A DNA stretch of 64,000 nucleotides from Lophius americanus (Eukaryota; Chordata; Actinopteri; Lophiiformes; Lophiidae). The position numbers and the translations under genes are program-made. Of this stretch, positions 10,920 through 22,038 are shown piece after piece. The DNA is taken from positions 2,401,501 through 2,465,500 of the forward strand of contig JBBDHG010000098.1 of assembly GCA_037951165.1 (NCBI GenBank), read 5' to 3'. The stretch's first letter is position 1. Every line of letters begins with the position of its first letter. The notes under the pieces are model-generated. The model made no database searches. It was not told the DNA's origin and saw only the letters and a program-made list of their open reading frames with translations.

Positions 10920-11125
10920 TTGAGAGCCAGTCCACATTTTCATGTGGAGACCGCCATGTTTGTACGGTGGCCAGGATGGACAAACAAGATGCTGGGCCTG
11001 CAGCAAGATTTCGCGTTTTTCATTTGTTACTTGGAAACAGTTCTGAGTTATGAGAAATAGAGGATCACACTTTAAATTTGACACTAGAAAAGTAGTGGAG
11101 CATAAAACCCCAATGTCCAAACTAA
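10920..11125. repeat. Fragment resembling a fish interspersed repeat
   Basis: The words 'gaccgccatgtttgtacgg' and 'tggccaggatggacaaac' look like those of a dispersed fish element recognised from memory. No ends or target duplication can be defined. Confidence 0.3.
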
Positions 11126-11149
11126 CATGGAGACTCATGAAATGTTTGG

Positions 11150-11310
11150 AGGTAAATGGAGGGTTCCGGTAGTCCGCCCAAGGGATTCAACTCGGCTTGG
11201 CACCACCCAGGATGCCCCATCACCGGCCGGACCCTGCGGCTTCCCGGGATTATGGAGCGAGAGCACGCCATCTCTCCTCCGGGGAGGTATCACTCCGGAA
11301 CCGTGGTTCT
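11150..11310. other. Isolated GC-rich island of unknown origin
   Basis: About 160 bp of clearly higher G+C than its surroundings, with several CpGs ('atcaccggccggaccctgcg', 'cctccggggaggtatcac'). It carries a short open frame with no family motif. It may be a fragment of a structural RNA or a repeat; it was not identified. Confidence 0.3.
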
Positions 11311-11314
11311 AAGA

Positions 11315-13030
11315 ATTCATTTAAGCAGCTGAGCTGTATGGACTCACCACAATAAATGCTCCTTTGCCGCCGGTCACATTTCCTTTGAATTGGTAACAAA
11401 CACTAGATATTTATTGAGAAGAAAATGAGATACTTTAAAAAAAAAAAGTATATAATAAATAAATAAGCACTTATTGCACTCTAGGTGCTGAATGTTAAAG
11501 AGAGAAGTAGGCTGTCCCAGTCAGTATCAGAATACTGGTTTACATACGCAGGACTCTATCGAGATGACGGTAGTAGACTTGATCGGGTTCAGACCCACCG
11601 ATGAGCAGAGACTGCGGGAAATTATGACGTCGTTGGTGCTGGATGAAGATCAGAATGACAATGAGGAAAGCAAGGAGTTTTAGCCGCCCTTAAAAGTGGG
11701 TTTTGGTTAATAGGCCATCCTAGCACTCCTTCACATTTATTCTGCACAGCTGCTGATCTCTTCAAGGAAACAATAAGAGAGGAGGTTCTAACCCTAGTAA
11801 ACATTAGTAAAGAAGAACAGTTTCTGTCAGGCTCGATTTAACACCATCTTAAATGATCTTTATGCTTCACAGTCAAAGCCTGGCCTGCAAAAATATGGAG
11901 AAGGTGATTCCAAGAGAACATTTCATATCGGTTTATGTGTTGTATTCCTTATTATATCTCATAAGTTCTATCATCAGGGCACTTGCCTGTTCCGGTGAAG
12001 AACATTGCACGATTGGGCTCTAAGTTTTAAGTGACTGTGATGTGAAGACACAAATGGGAGTGGAAGTAAGTCACGAAAGAAGACACTTTCTGTAGTGAAA
12101 AACATCTCCTGACATGGAGATATTTACATAGCGTGCTGCAGGTTAGCCATTTTATGGATGGAACATAATTAAGGCAAACAGGAAAAAGGTGTTGTTCATT
12201 TGCACAAGAGGCTTCTGAGGTTCTGGATAATGTACTGGGTCATGTGCAACATTGCTATTCTGTGATATATCCGCTTTTAAATATTTATTATTTTTCTTTT
12301 TGGGTGTTATTTTTAATTGTGGAGTAACATTTGATATATGCAGCATCACTAAGACGAACAAAAGGGGGACAATAATGGATATCATACCGTAGAGCATCAT
12401 AGCGTATGTAAGACCTACCGCAGGCCAACTCAGCTTTGCTGTTTCTCAATGAAACATTTTTTTTGTTTATGATTAACCCTTTATTTAATTTTCCAATTGC
12501 AGTTACATGCAGTCTTCGTTGTGCAGATAATCAGAACTGTGTAAAAGACAGAAGAAATTGAGAAAGAAAAATGCCCCAAAACAAAAAAAATCAAAATCAG
12601 GGTTTTGGGTTAGGGTCAGAAGAAAAGAAGAAGAAAAAGGAAGATAAAATAAATGAATAATGTAAACACATACATCTTATGCAAACAAAGCCTGTAAACA
12701 TCAGGTGTGTGTCTATATATAAACCTATTCTCACCAACCCATTGGGATAATACCTACATATTTAAATACATGAACATATTTGGTTCACATGCAAGTCCTA
12801 CAAACATACATGGTTTCATATATATGTGCACATTATTACGCATGTAGTGAATGTCTAAATATACACACTCATACATACACTATACATATATTCATATATA
12901 TACACACATATGTATTAGACATATACAAATATATACTGTATAAACACACAAATACTTAAATATATATATATAGACAAGTTGAAAGTTTTTGAGTTTATTT
13001 CTCGACACATAGATCAAAATGCATCTCAAA
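11315..13030. other. Gene-free AT-rich stretch
   Basis: No gene recognised. The right part (about 12700-12980) is dense in 'atatata', 'acacat' and 'cataca' words, low-complexity sequence leading into the long TA tract. Confidence 0.5.
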
Positions 13031-13190
<160 letters not shown>

Positions 13191-14875
13191 AAGCAGGGTA
13201 GGCAGCAGGATAAGGAGTTTTGGGTGATTTGAAAATATCAGGTAAAAATATAATCTATTACAAAATCTATAACATACAATCTATTAATTAAACTGTTTCA
13301 TAATTCACAGGGGTCCCCAGGGGTCAAATTAGACAGAATAGAGTAGTCATGAAAAACAAACCAAGATCAAAAATACAAATAATACTTAAAAAACACAACA
13401 CAAACTGTAACTTTGTACAATTTGGTAATGGTACAATTTGATTAACTGCCTTATTTCAGTTAATTCACGATACATCTGCTTATGCTTTTCAGGGACTTTT
13501 GCCCATCCTAACAAGAAATTCACCTCTTTTACAACGGAGACTAGAAAATCTAGAAAGTATTGTTTATTACACATGTTGGGGATTAAGTCTACAGAATATA
13601 CCTTTAATAATCCAAGCGTCAGAATGATGTACTGTCAAGTGTTAACCCCCACTCCATGAGTGATTGAGAGGAAACAAAACACCTTCAGTACCCCGCTGTG
13701 ATCCTTGCTTAGCTCTTTCCAGGCTCCTTCTTTCATTTTAATCAGGCTTTCGGGCAGGGAGGCATGGCCGGCATTAACATCCTCACCCTCGTTCCCATTT
13801 GCATCCCCAGATAAATAAGCGTGGCCATGCTTAATTCATAAGGCTGAGCTATGCACATAACCATTGTCACTCCTTTACAAGGAGGATTTAACCGTGGATT
13901 GGTGGATGTCTTTAACATCCGCTATCAGCCTCTCTATCATATACAGCCCTTATGATATGTTTAGACTGACAATGAGATTGTTGTAGCTCAGAAATGGTGG
14001 ACGACCTATGAGAGAAGACATGTATGGTTTGAGCTAGGGCTGGGACATCATCAATGACTCACTGAACCATCTACCATCTAAGAAATCCATCACGAATGTT
14101 GTTTGATTTACATGACTTTTCTCTGTTGAAAGAACTAAGCAATTACATTTATTTTACTTCACATTAATAGCATCAAAAAATACAATGGAGTTTCAATGTG
14201 TTAATGAAATATTAAAATACTTTGGAATTGTGTTAAATATATTTTCAATATCAGCATATTGTAGTTGGGACAAAATCTACATGACTGTGTTTAGCGCGTA
14301 CAACATATTTGTGTTCAAGAAATGAGACATGGATGCCGTTTGCATTACGGGACTTTATTTTTTTAAAGAACTAAATAGTTACATCTCTGAAAATGAAAAC
14401 AAAGGAGTTAAAATACAAATATGTAACAGTTTAAGGCTTTGGGGTTACATAAGCCTTTAGTGTTCTGCTCATCTTTTTGGTTGATCATATTTGGAGCGAC
14501 TTTTCTTATTGAAAAATGTGACTGTACATGTTTATTAAATGATTCAGTGGAAACAGGTACTCACTAAACAGAATTTCGTAACTTTATTTAACCAAATAAG
14601 AAATCTAATAAGGGTCAAGTAGTTTTCTAAAAAATATGCTATACCAATATGGCCACGATATTTCCCTCAATAATAATAAAGGTAGCAATTGTGAACTCTT
14701 CTAATTAAAATGAACTCTTCCATTAAAGTCTGATTATTTTTAACAGTTAAAACATGTTTGACCAAACATTTTGTCATTTTATTGTAAATTTAGAGTGTAT
14801 AAATTAATAAATTACATAAAATATGTAAATACGTACTTTTTCCATATATTTTTTTCTTGAGAATTGAAGAAGACT
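13191..14875. other. Gene-free AT-rich stretch
   Basis: No exon, RNA gene or classifiable element seen; short open frames only. Confidence 0.45.
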
Positions 14876-14879
14876 GATT

Positions 14880-15075
14880 TTGGGAAAGGTCGTTTTATAT
14901 TCCCAACAGTAGACTTCAGGAGATTTATATTTTATACATTCTATTTTACTCAATAGTTTATATTTTACGAAAAACACTGTTTACCAGACATAACTGTTGG
15001 TCTGATTTACTCCATATATAGTCCAGGTTGGTGGATATTAGTCGACTTGAGGAGATGTATCTTATGTATGTATCG
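14880..15075 (+). repeat. Unclassified dispersed repeat family, fragment 4
   Basis: Holds 'gattttgggaaaggtcg', 'tattcccaacagtag', 'cactgtttaccagacataac', 'gttggtctgatttactcc' and 'gacttgaggagatgtatct'. These correspond to fragments 2, 3 and 5. Confidence 0.55.
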
Positions 15076-15203
15076 CCCTTTCTCACACCCATATTCAAGT
15101 ATGCAGGGTCAAAGCATGTTGGGAATAAAGACGTATAGAAATGAGCTGCTGATTAATGGGTCTTTATGGCGAGGAGACATGTCAACAACAGAGATGGAGA
15201 TGT

Positions 15204-15256
15204 AGAGGAGGAGGAGGAGGAGGAGGGGGGGGAGGAGGAGGAGGAGGAGGAGGACC
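15204..15256. repeat. (GGA)n microsatellite
   Basis: Purine-strand GGA repeat with an internal G-run. It has potential for G-quadruplex or triplex structure. Confidence 0.9.
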
Positions 15257-15474
15257 CTTGTGGGAGAGGTGGAACTTAGAAACGCATGTGGTTATATCTT
15301 CCATTCTTGCAGTCCTCTGGAAGTGCCACTGTAACCGTCAGGAAGCTTCACACTCCAGTATCAGGCACACTCCCTAGCCCTGACCTTTATGATTTAAGGT
15401 TCAGTTGGACAATAGGGTGTTTTATATGAAGATGTAAAAAAGGAAAAAGCTAGTAAATTTTAGCTTGTTGACCA

Positions 15475-15775
15475 TTATTTCTTCTTCTTCCATCTTCTTC
15501 GTTTTTTCCGGCAGTTCCCTTCATGGGACTCAACAGACGCTTACTGGTTTCCATCCATAACATAACACGGCTGCTACCCTGATAGCTAACAGTACCAGTG
15601 ACGGTATTTGCTAACCAGAGCACGGATCAAGTTTGGAAATCAGTTTTGTGTTCTGCATATTGATTTGGCTTATAGGTTTTTCACTGGATGCCCCTCCTGA
15701 CCCAACCATCCCCATTCATCTGGGTTTGGGACCGGCACGGGAAGTACACTGATTTGTGACCCCTTTAATGTGGGA
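15475..15775. mobile_element. Degraded fish interspersed repeat
   Basis: Contains 'cactggatgcccctcctgac', 'caaccatccccattcatctg' and 'gggtttgggaccggcacgg', a word series found in a common fish retroelement-derived repeat. The family is not certain. Confidence 0.5.
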
Positions 15776-16794
15776 TAAAAAGGCTTTGAGTTAAAGTTAA
15801 TACCAGAATGAATCCGGATGATTAAAAACAAAAGTTTTTGGTACAATAATTAAGATTCACTACAAGCATAAGCTCAAAAAGCTGGTTTAAATGTTAATAA
15901 CAATGTCTTTCTCTAATTAATATATGCCTACTTTTAAGTGAAACTTAATGTATGTTGTATCAGTATTTTAGTTAAGGCATCATTAATTGGCCTTTGATGA
16001 TCTACCGCCCAGCCTGTATCTCCAACATGTTGGTACACATAGATTTGTGTACAGATGAACTCTATTTGTTATTTCAGGTCCGTTTTTCGCATTTGCATCG
16101 TTCATAAATTAGATGTCAGCACTGCAGTGATTTATGGTTAAACAGCATAGTGTGCCCTTCAAGTGCACTCCAGTTCAGTCCACCGACTTCTTGGAGCTGA
16201 TGCCTAGCTCTCCTGCGCACCTACAAAACTGTACAATCTCTTGTGTCATCACAAAATGTCCAAACATGTACCTTAATCCTTCATGGCCTGCTTAAGTCAT
16301 TGGAACGGCTGCTTTTTCTTGAGCCTGGTACCAGACTGGTACTTAGGGCCAACCGCTTCTTCTCAGTGGAAGTAGTTAAATGTTGGAATGATCCCTAAAT
16401 CTCGACCAAAAAACACATTTTTCCAAGTCATTATCCAAATGAAACCATTTTTAAAAAAAAGTGTTTAAATGTGGTTTAAAGTTCTCTCCAGGTTTTATTT
16501 GTCTTTTGTTGAGCTTCACTTTCTTCAATCATGCGTTGAATATTAAAGGTGCCATAGAAATAAACTAACCAGACTAAAAACGAATAGGAAACAGAATCGA
16601 CAGCTGATGGTTCGAGGATGAAGCAGAGTGGCGACATGAACAGTTGCTCTCAAACTGACTAAAGTAGAGCTCGGTGTGTTGCTTTCTCAGAATGTAGTTC
16701 AGCATAATGTGCTCCACCCTAGTGCTCGAGTCATTGCTGCCACCAAGTGGTCAATGAATGAACGTGTCTGTGCAGATTCACATCCATCAAGGTA
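15776..16794. other. Gene-free stretch with one coding-like scrap
   Basis: No gene recognised. At about 16297-16401, + strand, an open run of roughly 33 codons ends in a stop and contains 'LEPGTRLVLRANRFFSVE', which reads like real protein. No start, splice sites or partner exon are visible; it is probably a pseudogene or retroelement fragment. Confidence 0.35.
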
Positions 16795-17165
16795 AGTGGT
16801 ACTCAAACGTTTTACACCACGTACTACGACAGAATATTTACGGCGCTCCAAGTCCCACCATTTATGACCCATGTAAAGATACATTAGTAGAAGTAGGTAA
16901 CCCTATTCCGCTTAACGTAGTTCAAACAGGAACAAAATATATTCCCAATAAGAATGTTATTTATCGTTGACTAGTCAGCCACCACCACACAAACTGCGAT
17001 GGAGTAGCAGTAGAACTGGTACTTAAACTCTTTCACATCGTTATAATTCAAGGGGGAGCTCTTCACACACATACAGTGCGCAGAGAACAGAAAACATTAA
17101 CAATAACAACTGTAAGTCCCTGTAAATGCACATTTCAAATTTGATGGAGCCTGAGTCATATTTTC

Positions 17166-17252
17166 TTACTTCTTTTCTCCAGTTACTGCTGTTGATTCAG
17201 GGATGCTGCTGTGTTCACTGTTTTCTACCGCAGTTTCTACAACGCTGCTCAT
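17166..17252 (-). pseudogene. Possible N-terminal coding stub inside the hAT-like element
   Basis: On the minus strand an ATG at 17252 opens a 28-codon acidic frame (begins MSSVVETAVENSEHSS). It ends at a stop inside a donor-like 'aagaagtaaga'. Upstream, also on the minus strand, a donor-like 'gacggtaagc' (near 17353) and an acceptor-like 'acttttag' (near 17284-17290) would define an intron of about 70 bp, behind a CpG-rich sequence. This looks like the promoter, 5' UTR and first coding exon of a transposase or captured gene with the rest deleted. No homology search was possible. Confidence 0.25.
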
Positions 17253-17609
17253 AATATTCTCCTCCTGATCCTCACTACTCTTCCTAAAAGTTCCCGTTTG
17301 AAGCCATGATTAGGTTGTTATTAAACCATTCGTAATTTCCGTTTCCTCAGCTTACCGTCTTCCTGTCCTCACAGTTTAGCTTCTAACGGCCTGACGCGCG
17401 CGCCACAACCCGACTACGCAGTAGGTTTATGAACGTTTGAACAAAAAAACTACAGGAAAGGCGGAATTTATTTTAAAGTCCATTTAATTTATCGCATGGT
17501 TAAAATATTTGCATTTCATTCATCTTAGTATTTAGATAGTATATTACTTTTTTAAACTAATCTTATTTAATTTAGTAAAAGTAAGCAATTTCAGAGATTC
17601 CTCCGCGTA

Positions 17610-17623
17610 CCACTAGAGGGCGC
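17610..17623 (+). promoter_or_regulatory. CTCF-consensus motif
   Basis: ccactagagggcgc agrees at all 14 positions with the CTCF core written as CCASYAGRKGGCRS. It lies at the right end of the hAT-like element. Occupancy cannot be read from sequence. Confidence 0.4.
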
Positions 17624-17639
17624 CTCATCTAGGTCATGG

Positions 17640-19040
17640 TAATCCATGTGCACTGTACAGAAAAATCGGTGTAATTTACGGTAAAATACCGACAGCTGTG
17701 GTTGCTAGAACTTTACCGTCAAAAAATATGGTGGCCTCTAAAAGACGTTATGATAAATTACCATAAAAACATATATAATGTAAACCGTTTTATGGTTACA
17801 TACTTAATTACATAAAATAACAGTAAATTACATACATTTCAGACTTTTAACCAAGAAATCAAAATTATTTTACAAAATATATTGTATTTTTAGCATCTTC
17901 TATCTTCTGAGATTATGGGTTGCTGCTGTTAAACAGTGAAAGTTGGTTATAAACGTTTTCATACCAGCTGAATCAGTTATTTATACAGAATAATTGAATC
18001 CGAAGCAACTGGACTTCTTGCCTTGAAGATTTTTCAGCCAAGAGACGTCTCCCGTCTCTTGAATAAGATGTATGATTCATCTGCGATTCATCTGTTTGAG
18101 TTCTAATGACCTTAGAAAGTGTTAGTGAAAGCCACCATGCTGAGACAGAACTGAAAGGTCATTCTTGTGATCTAGGTGGCATGCATGCTCTTTCAGCAAG
18201 AAAGGCCCTGCAGAGGCTTTGTGGTGCTAAAATCCCCCTGATCTGATGTCCCTCCCCCTCTCTATCTGCAAACAAAAATGAAAGTTATCCCTGTCTTTCA
18301 TCAAAGAAAGACAGAAAGAACTTATTTAATCTGCCCCTGTTTATTGCAATTTTTGATAATTGTGTATATAAAAAACATTTTAATAACAGAGAAAAATAAT
18401 GAACAGTTTGAAATTGCTAATCTTTAAAAAAACAAAAAAAGGCATTTCTCCAGTTTACAAGTGAGATAAGTAAAGTCTATATTGAATGTTTTAAGTAAGG
18501 TCGCGGTAACTCTCATCTGCAGAGACAAATCCTTCTCACTGAATGAGCTAAAATTCCATTTGTATCTATTAAAAGGGAGAAGAAAATACAAACAAGAATT
18601 TGCTCTCCCACAGCAAAGGGTTATACTTGAGTACCTGGTAGTTGTGTGTAGAAACAGAAAATAAATGGAGACATTTCTTAACCCTTTAATGTCCTCACCA
18701 AGGAAAAAAAAACATGGAAAAAGTATTTCTTTCCATATTTTATTTCTTTGGCCAATTTATTAATATAATATCTTGGGCGCCGTACAATTACTTATAAATT
18801 AAGGCCATGAGTAAGTTTTGTATCTATGTCATAGAAAATAGTCAGTTTGAATTAGATCAAGTCAATCTTTAGGTAAAGAATGTTTTCAGAAAACAATTTG
18901 ACGCATATAAGACTCTTTTTTTGGTTGTATCAAGTTACATACTTATGTTAAGTAGGTCCTCACATGCTTTAATGCAAAAGAAATTCCTACTTATTGAAGA
19001 GGTCTACCTCTATAACCATGATTAAGGCCCCCTCCTTGGT
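17640..19040. other. Gene-free AT-rich stretch
   Basis: No gene or classifiable repeat recognised. Confidence 0.45.
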
Positions 19041-19049
19041 AGCACTTTT

Positions 19050-19140
19050 GACCTTTGGTGTCCCACAGGGCTCCAACCTTGGTCCCTTTAACATATACAT
19101 GCTGCCACCGGTTCATATTATATGCATTTTCAGTTAAGAT
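19050..19140 (+). mobile_element. Fragment of a non-LTR retrotransposon reverse transcriptase
   Basis: One frame reads FGVPQGSNLGPFNIYMLPP. It contains the conserved 'VPQGS.LGP' motif of LINE reverse transcriptases (palm region before the catalytic FADD). Only about 30 residues remain. The clade cannot be told. Confidence 0.6.
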
Positions 19141-19377
19141 GCAAATATTTTTAAGAAGACAAAGTCACTCCAAATGTGCATAACCAAACAGTTGAGAAGG
19201 TAATTAAATGCTAATTAACAGGCTCTGAACTGTAAGTTTTATTTGTAATGCACCAAATCATTCATCACTCAACATTTTGAATGTCAGAACTGAATAACAG
19301 AATAAATTATATAACTGTCCTGAGATGATTTCATTGAATCTTAAATTATTTTCACATTTGTCTCCTACTAGTTACTT

Positions 19378-19445
19378 AATAATAATAATAATACATTTAA
19401 TTTATAATGCACTTTACATTTGGATCAAATCTCAAAGTGCTAAAT
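19378..19445. repeat. SINE/LINE tail with TAA microsatellite
   Basis: (TAA)n followed by 'tacatttaatttataatgca' and 'ctttacatttggatcaaatc'. The same roughly 65 bases occur at 29199-29265, and related sequence lies inverted at 6830-6875. Confidence 0.6.
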
Positions 19446-19449
19446 ATTT

Positions 19450-21840
19450 TTGAATTTAAAAAGCTTTAAGAGCCACACTAAATATTGATTTGGTTCATTA
19501 ATGTAAAGAGAAAAAAATCTGATAAATTGTTGGCTTAAATAACATCAAATATGAGTTGCATGGAAATTAAAACATTCGGTTTGCCCCACTGTGATTCTGA
19601 GGTTTTCCTTTGTTATATCTGACTCAAGATGTGAGTGCCGTTCTGTCTGAGGGTGCAGGGTAGCCTGGCCATGACAAAGATTATGAAGATGTCAATGACC
19701 TTATATGAATTAGACTGTGTGTCAATATCTGGTTTATAAGCTGTCGATGTTGGAATTGCATGAGAAAAATGAATAAATATATTTGAGTCAGTTCAACTGA
19801 CACTCAGTTGAGTTATTATCATCTCTCAAACAGTTGATCATCCACATCAACAGACGACACAATTTTCCTTCACCAGAGACTCACAGATATTTCATTTGCA
19901 ACAAAAAGATTCATCTTCATTCAAAATATATTCAACAAAAGTTGCAGAATCAAATTAAAAGCTGTATAAAAAACATGTATTTGCCCCACAGAGAATGATA
20001 GTCATGTGTTTTTATAATGTTTGCTTATGAGAAGCAGTTTTTCCTGTGTTTATGTGTTTCTGACTGCATTCTTTTAAGAGCAAGCTTCTCTTGGCCTGCA
20101 TTCACACTGCTGGAATATGTGGCCCAAATTAGATTTTTTTGTCCATATGTGACTAAGATCGGACATTGCGATGACAGCATAAACTTTTTCTTTTCCCTTC
20201 AGATTTTTGGGCATCTTTCGGTCTTAAAGTAAAAAAAACGGAGGACCACAGCATGAAGGGAAAATGATTTTAATCAAATCCTGTTGGATGGATGGATGAA
20301 TGCATGGGCTATTTTACGTTTGACAATGATAACTGGTATACCAATAATATTTCTGCAGTTCCTCAGCATGCTTGTTGTGAATATGTGCAACAGGAAAGTT
20401 CCAGTCACACTTACATCAGCTTTTCTCTCATGAAGGATCTGACCACAGCACCAGCCATGGAGCCCTCAGTCCTGATTTATATGGTGAAGGCTCATACCAT
20501 GAAACAGTCAATGCCAACGACAGTCATTATACGTTCATAACTTTTCTTTCTGTCCTGTCGGAGTGTGTGGAGTGTCTTGCCCTCGTCCGCCTAACAGATA
20601 CCTCGGGCCGATGTCCCCAAATCAGCCTACCCCCCTGCCTGCATAATCTGCAGTCACAGCATCACACTGATTTTCTGGGGGCATGGCTTAATTTATTATC
20701 AATTATCAATTATCAAAAACATGAAAACGTGAAATTCGAGCTATGGAAATTCTTCAAATTTCTTTTCAAAAAATGTTTTTCATGGTTTTACCATAAGAAA
20801 ATTGAAAGTTTATAATGGTAAATAAACATTTGTTAATCTTTGGTGCATGGTTCTAACATAATATTAATCTTGCAGCGTTTTGAGACAAATATTACAACTG
20901 TAAAAAGAGAATTGTAGGGGATTTGAAAAAAAGACCTGCTGGTTGCAAAAATAAAAGAAGTTGTTTCAACTTAAATTTTGGACTCATTAATACTTCATTT
21001 AATTGTGTATTACCAAAGAACATTTTCTTTTAAAGTGCCCTGAATTTCTTATTGCAGTTCAAATTGTGCACACAAAGGTATTACGCACTGCAATGTGCGT
21101 GGGGTTTTCTAGGAAGGAATATTAAGGACCTTCTTGAAAAATAAAAAAAATCAAATATTACGAGACACATAATTGAAACACTGCATCTTCAAATTTATGA
21201 TACTGTGATCATGTTGTATTTATGTGCAAAAAGATTCAATATTTATTGATATGTTAAACTGATATCGTTATTAAGATGTTGACTGATAAAATGCTAACAT
21301 TCCTCATTTCACCTCAAATGAGTAGCTTTTATTCTCATAATATTGCAACATTGTTCTGATAAAATTATGAAAAATGTATTCTGGTTGATGTTTTTGCTCG
21401 AAATACGACGACTTAAATCTCGAATTCTTTCTTCCTTACTTTTTCTTTGTCATTGTGCCCCTGCGGGTTTCAGTATGGTTTGCAATATCTTTTCATGAGT
21501 GTATAAAAGCTTCTCATTTTTCAGTTGTGTTTGTGAAAGCGTTTTACTTGTATGAGTCTGTACTTTTCAGTACAGCGTGTGAATGAGTTTGATTTTAAAG
21601 TGTGTATGTGCATATAAAACAGTCATCATATAAAACAGTTTTGCTTATACAGTGAAACTATCCAGGTTTTTTATGGTGAAACGGTCCATGTTCATACAGG
21701 GAAATAGCTATGCCAATCACTTTTTTCTGTTTTTATTTAATGTTTATCAATATAATACAATTAAATCAACATGTAATAAGGAACATGTAACAAAAAGGTA
21801 CAAAGGAGCAAGTCTCAAGACCATCTTTGACGGCGATGAT
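19450..21840. other. Intergenic stretch upstream of mkrn1
   Basis: No gene recognised. The open frames of up to 82 codons (for example 20292-20815) lack family motifs and Kozak or splice support. Confidence 0.45.
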
Positions 21841-21964
21841 TATGTCTCCCCCTTTGGACGCCAGTGTTCGGCAATCTCCGGAAAGAATCGCACATAATCG
21901 AAAGCGGCCGAGCTGAGGCCGAGCAGTGCGGAACATCCGGCATAGCTTCTCAACATAAACAGTA
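21841..21964 (+). promoter_or_regulatory. mkrn1: Likely mkrn1 promoter and 5' UTR
   Basis: A G+C- and CpG-richer block directly before the start codon, with two ETS-type GGAA/ATCCGG sites (21878-21883 and 21935-21940) and no clear TATA box. This fits a broadly expressed housekeeping-type promoter. The transcription start is not resolved. Confidence 0.4.
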
Positions 21965-22038
21965 ATGGCGGAGGCAGCAGTAGCGTCTACGGTGACTTCA
22001 CCAGTAACGGGAGGCTGGACAAAAAACGTCACCTGCAG
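21965..22038 (+). CDS. mkrn1: mkrn1 coding exon 1
   Basis: Begins with ATG in context agtaATGG. Encodes 24 residues, ending at Cys24, the first ligand of C3H1 finger 1, plus two bases of Arg25. The donor is cag|gtaaga. Confidence 0.88.

Larger units (their letters stand above)
16795..17630. mobile_element. hAT-like element (probably non-autonomous or internally deleted)
   Basis: The left end 'gtggtactcaaacgttttac', followed by 'accacgtactac' and 'gctccaagtcccaccattta', resembles the ends of vertebrate hAT-type repeats. The right end 'cgcgtaccactagagggcgc' resembles their other end. Between them lie a CpG-rich block and a short coding stub on the minus strand. Exact termini and target duplication could not be fixed. 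Confidence 0.45.

Noticed and set aside
15156..15377. Poly-Gly open frame
   Set aside because: Translation of the (GGA)n microsatellite with no other coding sign.
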